A DNA stretch of 64,000 bases from Anaspis maculata. Taxonomy: Eukaryota; Arthropoda; Insecta; Coleoptera; Scraptiidae. A program made the translations under genes and the position numbers. The notes beneath the pieces are model-generated. The model did no database searches, was not told where the DNA came from, and was given only the letters and a program-made list of their open reading frames with translations. Positions 35,405-47,939 of this stretch are shown here, one piece after another; position 1 is the stretch's first letter; every line of letters starts with the position of its first letter. Location of the stretch: contig OX421963.1 in assembly GCA_949128115.1 (NCBI GenBank), positions 36,625,979 through 36,689,978 of the forward strand, in the 5' to 3' direction.

Positions 35405-36695
35405 TGGGCAGAAATTTCAATATGGCGGCCAAAATAGAGTCAAAATCCTGAAATTTGGCTTAATAATCAAAATGATCGTACTATAGGCAAGGATAAGTTC
35501 CAAGTTTCATGAAAATCGTTCCACTAATAAGAGATTTCAATATGGCGGCCAAGATGGTGGCAGAATGTTGGAATTTGGCTGGAGAATAAGAATGATCATT
35601 CGAAACAAAACTAAGTCCCAAGCTCCATGAAAATCGTTAAGTGATAAGAAATTTCAACATGGCGGCCAAGATGGCAGCGGAGCATCATTTGTCCAAAATT
35701 AGATGTATGTTGATGAAGTCCACATCGCCTGTGAATTTCACTCAAATCGGACCACTTTCAGAGACATTCAAAATGGCGGACCAAAGATGACGGCCAAGTG
35801 AGAAAAATCATTGGTCAAATTTATATGGTGGACACGTACGCATTTGATTATTGGCATTCGCACCACATCGATATCTCTTTTCGTTGAGGCATAATTTTCC
35901 TAGTTCTATCATTTTGAAACATGTTCAATATGGAGAATACAAGATGGCGGCGGGGCATCAATAGTCAAAAATTGGATGTATCCTGATGAAGTTCACATCG
36001 CCTGCAAATTTTACTCAAATCGGACCACTTTTAGAGAAATTCAAAATGGCGGATTAAAGATGGCGACCAAGTGACAAAAATTATTGGTCAACTTTATATT
36101 GCGGTCACGTACGCATTCGATTGGCGTTTGCACCACATCAATATCTCTTTTCGTTGAGACATAATTCTCCTAGTTCTATCACTTCGAAACATAGTCAATA
36201 GTGAGAATATAAGATAGCGGCAAGGCATCAATTGTCGAAAATTGGATAGATCTCGATGTGGTTAACATTTCCTGCAAATTTCATATCAATCGAATCACTT
36301 TTAAATAAATTCAAAATGGCGGATCAAATATGGCGGCAAAATAACAAAAAATTCGGCTTGAAAATCAAAATGATCGTACTAGACAAGGGTAAGTTCTAAG
36401 TTTCATGAAAATCGTTCCACTAACAAGAGATTTCAATATGGCGGCCAAGATGGCGGCAGAATTATGAAACTCAGCTTGAAAATAGGAATGATCGTACGAG
36501 ACAAGCGTAACTCTCAAGTTTCATGAAAATCCTTCCACTTATAAGAGATTTCAATATGGCGCCCAAGATGGTGGGGCAATCATGAAATTTGGCTTGAAAA
36601 TAAGAATGATCGTACTAGACAAGGGTAAGTTTCAAGTTTCATGACAATCGTTCCACTAATAAGAAATTTCAATATGGCAGCCAAGATGGCGGCCG
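35405..36695. repeat. Minisatellite built on atggcggccaagatgg
   Basis: A-type units of about 120 bp (tttcaatatggcggccaag, gaatgatcgtactaga, gtttcatgaaaatcg, ttccactaataagaga) occur about three times at 35,405-35,690 and about four times at 36,330-36,695. Between them are two or three longer B-type units (about 245 bp; aaaatggcgga, gtcacgtacgcattcg, atctcttttcgttgag). Units differ by roughly 10-20 percent. Confidence 0.75.
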
Positions 36696-36956
36696 AATTA
36701 TGAAAGCCAACCTGCCTATTTGGTATAAAGTTCAATCTTCAAGGGCTGTAGCTTTATTTCCCGAGGAGAAGTTCAACTTCATCGAAGTGCACAGGAGATC
36801 TCTGTTTTTTGAGAATAATGATAACGATGTATGGATAACAAAAATAGTGCCCATTGGCCACCCTTGGGGACATCAGCTATTAATCGGAAAAAAGTTCCAA
36901 GACTCTTGTTTCAATTCTCGAGAAGGAGTACAGCGTTTTAATTTCTGCACGGACTC

Positions 36957-36957
36957 G

Positions 36958-36989
<32 letters not shown>
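36957..36989. repeat. (GACA)n microsatellite
   Basis: About eight uninterrupted gaca units; terminal part of a dispersed repeat inside the hAT. Confidence 0.95.
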
Positions 36990-36992
<3 letters not shown>

Positions 36993-37283
36993 CGGCCACA
37001 TAAGCGTCATTCTGTTACTTATATAAAAAAATGTTCTCCAACTGATTTCGACCTCCTGAACACGAATATCGGGTTCACTTTTGAATTGGAACATTTCTTT
37101 TTTATCGAAAAACCGAAAAAATGGTAGCCTTGTCACATGATTTTTAGTGATACCTACCTACTTTTTTTTTTGTTATTGAGCGAACATGTTTCGTAATTTG
37201 AGTGCCATTATCCTTCAGGTACCTAGTATTGGCTATTTCAAAATGTTCAATTACTATTTCGGCACGTCTGATTTTAAATTTGT

Positions 37284-39110
37284 AGGGTCGTGTAATATGC
37301 GCCGAGCCGTGGCTTTGCGGCCGTTTTCAAAAATCGATAACAATTGACCTAACGGTCGGATCGAAGTGGGGTTTTTGTCAAAAGGAAGTTCAAATTGTTC
37401 TCTAAATATAATGCCGTACATGCAGTGATGTATTTCATTAAGAAATTGTAGTTGCCTGCATATCGCAACTTTCTACATCTTACCGCGAATGCCAGCACTT
37501 GATCGGCGAAGCCGCCCTACACCAAAATGTTATTTTTGTAATTGTTCATGATTATTTCGGCAAAATTTTTCTTGATTCGCGTACCAAGGCCATGAGCTAC
37601 CCATTCGAGTTGAAATATTTTCTGTATTGAATTTCGTTTTGTTCGGAGGAAAGGATATCAAGCACCAGCAAGCAACGAATAAATCATTTGCGGCCGAGCC
37701 GTAGTTTCGGAGTCATTTTCAAAAATCAATAACTACTAATCGGCACCTCGCACCGATGTGAAATTTTCATTAAAATAAAGTTCAAATCATCCTCTAAATA
37801 TAACTCCGCATATCAGTGGCGGCTGGTGAGGGAGGGCTCAAGGGCGGCGCCCCTCCAAAGCTAAAGGCGGCAAGAGATTTTTATCGGTAGGAATGCATTT
37901 TATTAATTATACTTATTCCAAAGATTTGGTTTAGTGCAAAAACGTTCTGTCATTAGTCAATTAATATTTCAACAAAATAATTCTAAGCGATCGCACGGTC
38001 GAAGAAGTTCATCTTGGGCTCCGCATTCGGCGCCCACCGCCGATGCGGTGATGCCGGGGTGCACCCGCGCAAAACATGTACCGTAACCATGGCAACGCGA
38101 GACGCGGCTCCCGCTCTATACTGCAGATATGGGCTCCGTTTCTCGAGCCCCCAGCCGATTGAAATAATCGATATAATTATTTATGTACTCTTCGATTAGT
38201 CAACAGTTTGCAAACATGAAGATAGCTGACCTAAAAAAGGTACATTCAGGTCATCAAGCCTACTCAAGCCTACAAGAAGAAATAAATGCAACAAAACAAC
38301 GGACGTCCGATTACAGCATTGATTTACTGAATATAAAGCAAATCGAACCCGCAAGAATAAATTCGTGGTGCATTAACTCACACGTAATTTTGACAAAACA
38401 GTGAATGCTAAAACTCCATATGGTTGTGCTGCGGATACGACAAAAAAGTTTTTGTCTCGAGTTTCGTCATTTCGCGAACTGAGAACTGTTCTATCTGCAC
38501 TCTTTGTAGAGAATGTTTTTCGAACTTCAAACCAACAAAACATGGACGAAATGTTCCATGATTTGAACAATTAGATCAGAAACGGGAAAGGAATAAAAGC
38601 CTCTTTCTCTAGTTTCTGATCTAATTGTTTATATCAGGAAACATTTTGTCCGAGATTTTGTCCATGTTTTGCTGGTTCGAAGTTCGAAAAACATTTTCTA
38701 CAAGAAGTGCAGATAGAACATTATAGTTCTCAGCTCGCGAATTTGTTATTAACTTGAGCCCTCCTTGCAAAAAACTCACGAGCCGCCACTGCCGCATATG
38801 TATTATGGTAAAATGATAAGATCGGGTACTTCCTCGCATGTGATAACTTTCGAGATCAGGCCGGCTTCTGAAATGCAGCATTCAACGGCGATGCCGCGTC
38901 ACACTAAATTGTTATTATTGTCATTGTTTATTATTATTTCGTCAAGATTTTTCTTGGTTTGGGATACAAGGTCATGAGCTACCCAATGGAGTAAAAATTT
39001 TTCGCAAAAACCTTTTCGTCTAGGACTAGATGCTGTGACGGACGAACGGACGGACGGACGGACGGACGGACAAAGCGAGGACAAAAGCGCCTTCCCGTTT
39101 GGAGAAGTGC
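37284..39110. repeat. Two copies of a dispersed repeat ending in GACG/GACA tracts
   Basis: Copy 1 (about 37,284-37,640) and copy 2 (about 37,680-37,813 plus 38,794-39,110) share gccgagccgt-gctttg, ttttcaaaaatc-ataac, tcatgagctaccca and gaattttt. Copy 2 ends in (GACG)n at 39,043-39,070 and is interrupted by the 980-bp hAT. A third copy lies at 61,690-62,190 without that interruption. Confidence 0.7.
37814..38793. mobile_element. Nested non-autonomous hAT, 980 bp, 8-bp target duplication
   Basis: Termini CAGTGGCGGCT (37,814) and AGCCGCCACTG (to 38,793), duplication ccgcatat at 37,806-37,813 and 38,794-38,801. It contains the GC-rich block also found in the 20-22 kb relic and a short foldback around 38,600 (gttcgaagttcgaaaaaca and caattagatcagaaac with their complements). 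No transposase. Confidence 0.9.
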
Positions 39111-39378
39111 GCTAAAAAAGATTTGTCTATGAAGGAAGATCCGAGAAAATATTGTGATATTTGAAGATATCTCGTGCGGATGCTGGTGAGTACAATGACA
39201 ACCGGCGACGTCGGGCTTCAGTTTTTCATTTGCTTACTTTTCCTTCTAAATTCAATAATATAGATCCACCACCGACGGACTACCCACACGATACCTACTA
39301 TGAATTAAGATCCACGAAAATCTATCAAATATTACCTCAGCGTTTCGAATTAATGTCAAGCCACCTATACGAAATTAT

Positions 39379-39457
39379 CTGCCGTACTGAAGCAGCTGTA
39401 TGCCGTACTGAAGCAGTTGTATGCCGTACTGAAGCAGTTGTATGCCGTACTGAAGCT
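39379..39457. repeat. 21-bp tandem repeat, four copies
   Basis: Unit tgccgtactgaagcagttgta; it translates as CRTEAVV in one frame. It lies within an open frame at 39,161-39,496 that I cannot identify. Confidence 0.85.
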
Positions 39458-40708
39458 GAGAGGTCCTCATTCATATCGCCGCTACCTATCTTGTGATCTG
39501 CAACACAACAGTCAACTTTATCATTATCTTCCGGCCGCCGCCGTGACGTTCTTCTCTTCTATCTCCAAGAACTACGAGCCTAACATCGAGAGTAAGAAAT
39601 CTAGAAGTTAAGGTGCCCTTTTATTATTGTTCGTGTGAATCGTTCGCGTACATTGTCCGTGGACATACAAAATTCTGCAGAATTAGGTTAACCCCCACGC
39701 CACGTCGTTTTCAAATTTTAAGTGTATTGGGGTACCCTGTTTTCTCGGTTTCCAGATTTTCGGAGCTCGAGAAGAAGAAGAGAAAAGGCGTTAGGCCTGT
39801 AAAAGTCGTCTGTTTTCTATAACTCACCTGTATATCAAAGCTTAATTTATTCATCACATTTTCAATCACATGTACCGGAGTTAACTACAATACAAATTAT
39901 TAATTTTTATTTTAAATACGCTTTCCTATTTACTAAATTTAGTCTTCAAATCAGTCATTTACATTTTTCCTATAAAATTGGAGGAAGTGCCAAAGTATCT
40001 CAAAAATAACTTTTGTGGAGTGCCGTTCCTTCCCGATAGTTTCTCAGTATTGTGCCGTTCATGAGCGGATGGCGCCCTCTTGTTTCTGGTAAGTAGGTAT
40101 TTTCCGTCCAACACCAAAAATTTCAAAGAACCTCCCCGAGCTGCCAAACCGAAAATAAAAACATCGAGCTGCCGAGCCGAGTTTTATCCGAAATTACGGG
40201 TATAATTTAAACCTATTCCTTACTTCATTCATCAATTCTTCAAAATAACATATGTTGATTTTTTTTGAGGACAACCAGCTTTTCGAAAATATTGTCCGAC
40301 ATCCGACATGGAACCTCTCGTCGCTGACAGTAGGATGCACTTACCAGTAAAACGTAAAACGTGAAAGATGCAATCGAACCCATTATCGATCCCAGATAGT
40401 GTGCAAAAGCAAGAGATGTCAATGGGGTGAAAATAGTATTACCAGAACAATTTCGGCCCGAACAGACTAAAGAGCATGGGAAACAAATGTATTTTGTATT
40501 TTGTATTTCGAAAATCAAAATACTTTTCCGAAAAATGTATTTAAAATACAAAATACGAAATACTAGCTGCCTGAACTATTCCAAAATACAAAATACAAAT
40601 ACTTCTCAATCAAATGTATTTAAATACAAAATACAAAATACTTCAATGTATTTCAAATACGTATTTCAAATACTTGTATTTGAAATACCGCCCAGCCCTG
40701 CCTGTACC

Positions 40709-41390
40709 CTCTGTCACTGTTAGTTTTTATTTTGCTACATTCACGAAGCTAGAATGAATGTCTACAAAAGCGTAGATTTATGAATCCCCAAAAATTTTAG
40801 AAGCGAGGAAATCAGTGGCTCTGACTACCGGAAAAGTCTCGACACTAGTCGACTTGTGTCGACTGCAGGTTGGCTGGCTTCTTGGCGGGCTGTCGTCCAC
40901 CAACCACCAACGCAGTGCGCGCTGCAATCTTATGCAGCCGTAGTGACAAAATAATTCGTCAGGTGGGTCACTGTCCTGCGTCTCAATCTTTGAACGGTTT
41001 ACATGGTAGAAACTTCATGATTAGACAAAATAATATGGAGGTTCATTCAACAAAATTATTCGTATTCTTGAATACTCGTAAATGAAGTATAGTATTTTAC
41101 GAGGTACCTATTCTACTTGCATAATAGGAATAGTTAGGTATAATCCACTCGGGTGTCTTACACTCTTGTGGGTTATAACTAGGTATCATTATATGCTCGT
41201 TGAATAATATACTATTAGGTATATCTTGGGTGTTTTAAGTGGATGATGATACACACTACCTGGTTGTCATGTACCTAATAAAACACAGAGGTGAAATAGG
41301 AATGTCGTATATTAATCAACATTTATAAAATATTTTAAATTGTAACAAACATGACTAGATTCATACTGATTCCACAAAAGAAATGACAAT
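40709..41390. other. Spacer right of the large hAT
   Basis: No gene recognised; short AT-rich sequence with taggtacc-type motifs. Confidence 0.4.
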
Positions 41391-41394
41391 GAGC

Positions 41395-42185
41395 GGCGTC
41401 TGTTTTGAGGACGCGCACGGTTGGTGTGTGTCGGCGGCGATGGGGGGCGGGTCGGGGCCGGTCCCCCCGCTACCCCTTAGCCGCAAACGAACGAAACAAC
41501 AATAATAACATTAACATATACACAAGTATACCGCCTGATACAAATAAACAAATCATTGTTCGGTGTTTTGATTATTGATTATCTACACAGTAATGATTAT
41601 TAGCATTCGAATTCGATTTAAATAGTGATATATTGCGAGGGCCGGACGCGTGCGGGCCGCAGGTCGCGGGCCGACCGGCGTACCCCGGAGCGGCCCCGCA
41701 GGGGCGCCCCCCCCGACCGCACGCGCCCGGCCGGTCCGGCTACGCGGGTGGATATGTAACAAGGGCTAAAGCTAATCCAACCCTAGGTAAGCTTCACACA
41801 GCCCAAAAATACAAGCACTTAAAACAGTGCCGACAACTAAATAAGAGTTCGGTGTGAGCACTACACAGCATTCGACGACGCATCTTTTTTCTGTTTTTTT
41901 AAACATAATTAATTTTTCTTCAATTTTTTACGGTTTTTTGATGATGGTGCCGCGTCCAGACGGACGGACGCGGCCTCGGCCTTTTTTCTCTCATTTCTAC
42001 AAATTTTTTGCATAATGTTATAATATCTACACGATTTTTTGGATGTTTTATTCGAATGTTAAAGTGTATAACCGGAAACGGCCGCTCCCACCTAGCCACG
42101 GCCTCTCGGTCCAGACTCTCGCACACTCTATAGTTTTCCCCCTTAGTTCTATACCCCCTGGTCCGAACCCCACCCATGTATCGCG
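41395..42185. other. GC-rich islets of unknown nature
   Basis: Two blocks stand out against AT-rich flanks: 41,405-41,480 (gggcgggtcggggccgg) and 41,635-41,755 (gaccgcacgcgcccggccgg). A milder one is at 41,945-42,175. On either strand they give short open frames (for example 41,633-41,857 plus; 42,177-41,920 minus) without recognisable domains. They could be part of a long 3' UTR or exon of an unseen minus-strand gene. They do not resemble rRNA as far as I can judge. Confidence 0.4.
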
Positions 42186-43180
42186 ATTTTTATAAAATTA
42201 CTATTCGATATAAATTATATTGCGATGGCAGCAACCATCACAATGGGAAGAAATCTTTACTCTCTCGTTCAGAACACTCAGAAAATTCAGTGTTTCCATT
42301 TATTCCTTACATTCTACTATTGATTTGAATTCATTCATTGTTGCCCTCAAATTGAGCAGTTTCAGAGCATCTCTCTTGAAAAACGTTCCACTCTAGATAT
42401 GTCAAGAACAGTCGAAGTTCCCATCAAATTTTCACATATTACATAAATATACACATTGGAAAAGACATAAGACTAGACTTCAAAAACATGACGACGACTT
42501 CCACTTTATCACTGGTCAATAATACCTTACAGATGAAACGTCTTTCAAGTTTCAGCTCTTTTAATTTACTTCTGAGAAGTCAACAACAATAAATGGTGCT
42601 AGAATAAGTTTCTGCTTCATATTATTTTACACTTACACTGGCTGAATTCTCTGTGAGTTTGGTACATTTTCGCATCTTGATTTTTGATCCTGAATTAATC
42701 TTCATTGAAATCTAAGTGGACTTGAAAAATATCTTAATAACTAAAATCACAGCTTCTTGTACTTATTTACAATCAAATAATTTTCAAAGCTCCTTATTTT
42801 GTTTGAAATGGTCGTTATCTTACGCAAACCACAAAACCAGAGCTCAATTTAAAATCTTTATTAAAGCTAGGAGCAATGTCCTCAGATTCCAGACCAGAGA
42901 AGCGAAATACTCAAAAAGTATTCTCCAATTTACATATGTAACAAAAGGAACAAGCTCATTGGTTAGTAGGGAAATCTAAAATATGAATATGAAAAATTTA
43001 GTTGAAACTCATGAGTTTCAAAATAGAAAAATTACGCGTTGGCCATGGTTGTTTTTCAGCTCATGCATTTATTATTCTCAAGGTCTCATCTCACTCATCG
43101 TAGAAATGAAGTTGCGCACTGATCTGTCTTACTTATTATAAGTAGGTATAGTGTGTTCATATCAAAAGTATTCAACCTGA
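42186..43180. other. AT-rich spacer, no gene seen
   Basis: One open frame of 87 codons (42,716-42,979 plus) with no family resemblance or splice support. Confidence 0.4.
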
Positions 43181-44370
43181 ATAACTTTTGATGGGATGTG
43201 ATTTTTTTTTTGAGGAAAGTAGGTCGATCAAAATATTGCGAAAAACATCAAGAACACGTATCGCAAAATTTTTATTTCCAAACGGCTCGCCTCCACTCAT
43301 CCAACTCCAAAATGTTGAATAGCATCACCTACTTTGTGACACATCAAATTGAAGAAAATGAATTTTTGTGAAATTTTCTGCCACCCTTTTCTTCATTTTT
43401 TCTTTGATGAAGTTAACAAACATTGAAAAAATCGACTGAGAAAAATTATGAGCGAGAGAAATGCCACTCAAGCCCATCCCTTCGCCTCCACTCACCCAAT
43501 TTCAATTTCGCAATGGCAAACCCACTTTGTGATACATCTTAAAGAGAAAAAATTATCTCCATGATGAGAATGATGATGAAATTCTCATACCTCCCCAATC
43601 AAATTGACATTAGTGATTGGGGAAATTTTAAAAAGTGTAGGGAGTTGTTGATAATATCATCAATAATGTCATCAGGAAGAGAATATTTTTCCTTTTCAAT
43701 TCGATGAATCACAAGGGTGGTTGGCTTCGTCATGAAAAAAATGGGAATTGAAATGGATGGGGGCGAAGGGGTGAATTTTGGATTGCACTTTCTTTACTCA
43801 TAGTTTTCTTCGATCGATGCTTTGCAGTATTTGTTACCCGCATAAAAAAAAAACTGAACGGTCGTCGATGATTCTATAGGCTGTCTGATTTCTGCATGGT
43901 TCTAGTGGGCTGCGATTCAGGCCGCGATCGACCGATGGCGACCAGAAACACAACTCACTCGAGACCATGTGGAAATCAGACAGCCTATACTGATAAACAG
44001 ATAATTTTTCATCAATATTTAAGGATTGATAAATGGATCCATAGTGCTCAAAATGGAGTTGTATAATATAAAGTTGTAGTAAATAAGTCTTCTCCAGGTG
44101 TTTTTTTTTAGCCGAAACTTGAGTAAACGATAAAAAAAACCACGTGGAGAAGACTTATTTACTACAACTTTATAATATTCAAGGAGGTTAGGGGTTGGTA
44201 GAAAAATTTAGATATACTTAGTTCAGGGAGGGAATTTCATTCTCTTTAACTTCATGCGTCGCAAAGTAGGTGATGCCAACTGAAAGGGTTGAAAATAGAA
44301 ATTTGCCAATGCATATTTTGTATGTCCCCGAGTATGTCCCCTTCGATATTTTGATCGACCTGTTTGAAAA
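43181..44370. mobile_element. Decayed copy of the 24.6-kb foldback family with two hairpin insertions
   Basis: Arms carry ctactttgtgacacatcaaa (43,330), aggaagagaat (43,675), and cgcaaagtaggtgatgcc plus gtccccttcgatattttgat (44,270-44,360), the family signature. In the middle sit two hairpins: 43,867-43,995 (ataggctgtctgatttc and its complement) and 44,071-44,173 (tataaagttgtagtaaataa and its complement). Confidence 0.6.
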
Positions 44371-45469
44371 AAAAATCACATTGGAAATGGACACAATGTA
44401 TACGACTAATTATAAATTTTATAGAAGCAGGCTTTTACCCAAGTGACATTATTTGGATACATCGCCTTGCAGTTCTAACAGAACAAGGAAAATTTATTTC
44501 AATTTGTGTATCTATAGCAGGGTGTGGACATAATAGGACATCGCAAGAAAGCTGCTGTTCAACCTGACCAACCAGTATTGCTTGAATTCGCCTCTAAAGC
44601 TCAGTATATCCAAGACTAACTCTACCCTGAGGTTAACTTGAAGTTAAATGTCCCTGGAAATAGACACCACTGTTCCAACATCAGGAAAGAGTTATCCCGG
44701 GATAAAAATACTGGTCCTTAGTCAGCAGAAGTGTTTTTTTCAAACAATATTCAAATTCTGTGGCAACAGTTGGAAAAAGCTCCAATGACCAATACAAATA
44801 ATAGTTGCTGCTGCTTGGTGGCTTTGAGTATCATTCTGCTGCGCTTTTCTGAAAATCTGAATCTTTGTTCCATGGCACTCAGTGGAGTATTTAACGAGCA
44901 TAAATTCAACTGGCCAATTATTATAGAATCCACCAGTCCTAAAATTGTCAAGTATAAGCTTATAGTGAACTTGCTGTCCGTTATCAGCTTCATGATGAAA
45001 CTGACTCTTTGTCGAGTCCATGTACAAAAATTTGGGACGCCCAGTTTCAAGTTACATGTTATTCAATACAATCAGCAAGAATCCCTTTGTGCCCATTGCT
45101 CGACCCATCACTCCCTGACAGAAATGATTCCAAATTTTTGTACGCAAATTATACAACGCCTTGTGACAGCAGTAGGTACAAATACACCAATAATTTAAAG
45201 GCTTAATTTGAAGCCATTTGGAACTTGAGAAAATGATTAGGTCTGATATTTTTCTTTACAGCGTTAATTGACATGAAACTGATGTCGAATACATAGTTCA
45301 TTATATCGAGCGTCAAGTAAAATTCCCCTCAAAGTTGACGAGCTGTTGAAAACGTAGATGTTGGACTTTGTCATGGGTTTTTAGTTTGGACGTCACTGTT
45401 ATACACTTATAATCAATTTCACGGCTTTTTTCATTTAAGCAAGTATGGAAAAATTTTGTTCTACCGGTA
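44371..45469. other. Spacer with unrecognised open frame 44,731-45,198
   Basis: The plus frame (155 codons, starting MFFSNNIQILWQQLEKAP) and an overlapping antisense frame are both open; neither resembles a known protein. A TE remnant is possible. Confidence 0.3.
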
Positions 45470-46047
45470 CTCGTCGCAGCCAGTTTGTGTAGATGTGGTA
45501 TGCTATGAGCAAAAGTTATGTGTTGTGGTGACAGCTGTCACCCGTCGTAGATGTGACGAACGCTAAGTCAAAAGGTTGTAGTTTTTGCGTGGAAAATAGA
45601 AAAACGCAAGTTCCTTGGAGTGAAATTTTGCTGCGTGGCCAATAACAAATTAATCTTCACTGATTGGTGGCGACAAATGTATAAAATGAAGCCCAAGGAC
45701 GTGAGCGGCATGGCAGGACTAGAAAATAGAATAAAACTGCCTACGCCCAGTGGCCCCATTGGGGCTGAGAACATTCCCTTGGAAGCTCACTTCCTTCTGC
45801 TTCGTTTTATACAGTGACCCCCACTACGAACATTAGCGAAGAGCCACCAGCCAGTGAACTTGATGTCAGTTATTGGCCGCGCAGCAAAATACCACATGAA
45901 GGAACTTGCGTTTTCCTTTTTTCGCCACATTAACTGGAACATTTTGACTTCGCGTTCAAAACACATCGCGTGACTGGTGACAGCTGTCACCACATCACAT
46001 GACCCTTGCACATAACATACCACATCTACACAAAGTGGCTGCGATGA
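45470..46047. mobile_element. Foldback element with about 200-bp arms
   Basis: gtgtagatgtggtatgctat (45,486) and gtgacagctgtcac (45,529) are mirrored by gtgacagctgtcac (45,978) and ataccacatctacac (46,016). gcaagttcctt and ttgctgcg-ggccaataac pair with their complements near 45,880-45,915. The unpaired centre is near 45,730-45,790. Confidence 0.75.
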
Positions 46048-47505
46048 CGGTTATAGTCTCATACTCATTTGTAGGTACCAAGACCAAGACCAAGACAACA
46101 GATATTTTCCATAGCTTGCTCAATGGAAAAAAGCCCTGAAATGGATTATGTATAAAAAATTATCCAGTCCCTACGTTTTCATGTCCAGAGGCTACTTGAG
46201 CTTGAGCGAAAATTTACTTGAACAGTGTGCAGACGATGCGATACTACAAAAATGTCAATTTTAGACATTTCAAAAATTGGAAAATGTAACATCTACAGAA
46301 AAATGATGTCGAATCCGCATGCCTTTACCTTTTTTAATCAGCCTACGCGATTCTCATTTTACGTATAACTTGATTGATGATATGAATTTACAGCTACTTT
46401 TGACAACCCTGTTATCTAAATATAAAAAATGGAGCAAAGTGCCTCACTAGAACAATGAAGATTAATTCGTGGCACTCTTCTAACGTTATAATGTTTCAAT
46501 ATCTCGATCTTAAAGAGTATTTAAGTATAAGTCAGTTTTCTCAAGACAGTCGTATTATGTAATTAATATAACCCTTATCAGTTATAATGGTGCAAAATTT
46601 GTTTTTTTTTTGTTTATACTTATAACTATTCGAAAAGGCAGTACAATTTTTCATCATTATGTATCGTTTGCAACTTTCGCACGACGTTTTTTTAAATATA
46701 TTTTACATATCACTGAAAATCATCGCAACAATAACAGAAAAAATGCATAAAAATGGTGAAGTTATTATGGTTATTCCGCTGTACGTGTGAAATCAGTCGC
46801 TTTTATAAATGAATTTATTAAATAATAATATGCTTTCTCGGTATAAAGGCTCTTGCTGCTGCTGCCGCTGCTGCTGCTGCTAAGACTAGGAAGCAGTATT
46901 ATAATCACTTATGATTTATATAATATATTTTTTTATAAATATTTAATACGTTATTTTTAATTAAGTAAATATTATTATTTTAATACATTCATTTCCGAAA
47001 AACAGTATATCATAATAACTTCGTTGCAGATGATGGAACGCGATAAAAGTAAATGATGATCAACAAACGCTTTGCATATACATATAAAAGAAATAATATA
47101 AGTATATAAAAATGGAAAGGTATAGGTATGCGTTAGTTGTGTGTATTTTAATAACAATAAGTATAGTATATAGAGTATTTTGCGTTTAGGTCGAAGCGTC
47201 GAATTATATAAGGTATAATATAATAAGAAAATATCTAAAGGTAATAATATACTTTATATATCATCATTGGATTTGATAAGTGTATTTAATAAGATCGGTT
47301 GTGCTTGTAATTGACTGGACCGACAGGACCGCTTAGCGATGTCGAGGAGCGGGGAAGATGTTTGGTTTTTCAAGTTTTTGCCGCCGGCCGATGCGCGTTG
47401 TTTACTCATTACAAATTACGTTATCATTATTATTATAAGTTATTCATTATTTATAGGTATTTATTATTATGTAGTAATTATGTTATTATTATATGTTTGG
47501 CAGGA
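46048..47505. other. AT-rich non-coding stretch with CTG tract
   Basis: Very AT-rich with many short ATT/TTA runs; a CTG run at 46,854-46,880 is the only clear simple repeat. The composition would suit a long 3' UTR of a minus-strand gene ending near 47.6 kb, but nothing proves it. Confidence 0.4.
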
Positions 47506-47509
47506 TATC

Positions 47510-47875
47510 TCACCCAAAAACAATCGTTATGGTAATACAAAAGTACCGAGAACAAGTACTGTGAATTTGATGTAGCAGTTCGGAAAGCGTCCGGAGCACT
47601 GCGCGCACACACTTGGTCTTCCTGGTGGTAAAGATGGTAAAATTGGTGATAGTCGAAGGCAGTGATGTTCTTCTGCTTCTTCTTCTTTTAGTCCAGGAGG
47701 TATCTGCTGTCGGAAAAGGTGGTGCTGTCGCTGGATGTGTTGGTGTTGCTGCTGCGAAGTTGGTGCTGATGGCTCTTGGAGGCGGCGTAAGGCGGCGGCG
47801 GAGAGGGCAGTAAAGACACCAATTTTGGACGCCGAGTTGCCGTGGGCGCAGCGCATCCGTCACTGCAAAAAAACA
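47510..47875 (-). CDS. Candidate terminal exon, reading frame undecided
   Basis: A good acceptor (tttttttgcag/TGACGG) begins a GC-richer stretch on the minus strand that is open in all three frames: about 115, 109 and 62 codons. Predicted tails include a low-complexity HQHQLRSSNTNTSSDS frame ending SRYLLD, and a PTSQQQHQHIQRQHH frame. No domain recognised. It could be the last coding exon of a gene whose other exons are not visible here, or chance. Confidence 0.25.
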   Translation of the reverse strand, partial: CFFAVTDALRPRQLGVQNWCLYCPLRRRLTPPPRAISTNFAAATPTHPATAPPFPTADTSWTKRRRSRRTSLPSTITNFTIFTTRKTKCVRAVLRTLSELLHQIHSTCSRYFCITITIVFG

Positions 47876-47939
47876 ATTTCCTGTTACAATAATGTCTAGA
47901 TGGCGTTTTTTTGAAATAAAATAATAGGAGTGCAAAACG

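Larger units (their letters stand above)
34606..40700. mobile_element. hAT-superfamily element, 6.1 kb, with 8-bp target duplication
   Basis: Termini CAGGGCTGGGC (34,606) and GCCCAGCCCTG (to 40,700) are inverted and flanked by the 8-bp duplication cctgtacc (34,598-34,605; 40,701-40,708), the hAT hallmark. Both ends carry dense subterminal aaatacaaaatac repeats (34,620-34,830; 40,480-40,690), probable transposase-binding sites. No transposase ORF was recognised; the interior is a minisatellite, dispersed repeats and a nested hAT, so the copy appears non-autonomous. Confidence 0.9.

Noticed and set aside
35405..36695. CRISPR-like array
   Set aside because: Units are contiguous and diverged with no unique spacers; this is a eukaryotic minisatellite.
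41633..41857. rRNA fragment or a real Pro/Gly/Arg-rich protein
   Set aside because: No rRNA signature recalled; the frame is short and its amino-acid bias follows base composition.
47613..47813. Plus-strand Leu/Val-rich ORF as a secreted protein
   Set aside because: Hydrophobicity arises from CTT/GTT-biased repeats opposite the minus-strand frames; no splice or promoter support.
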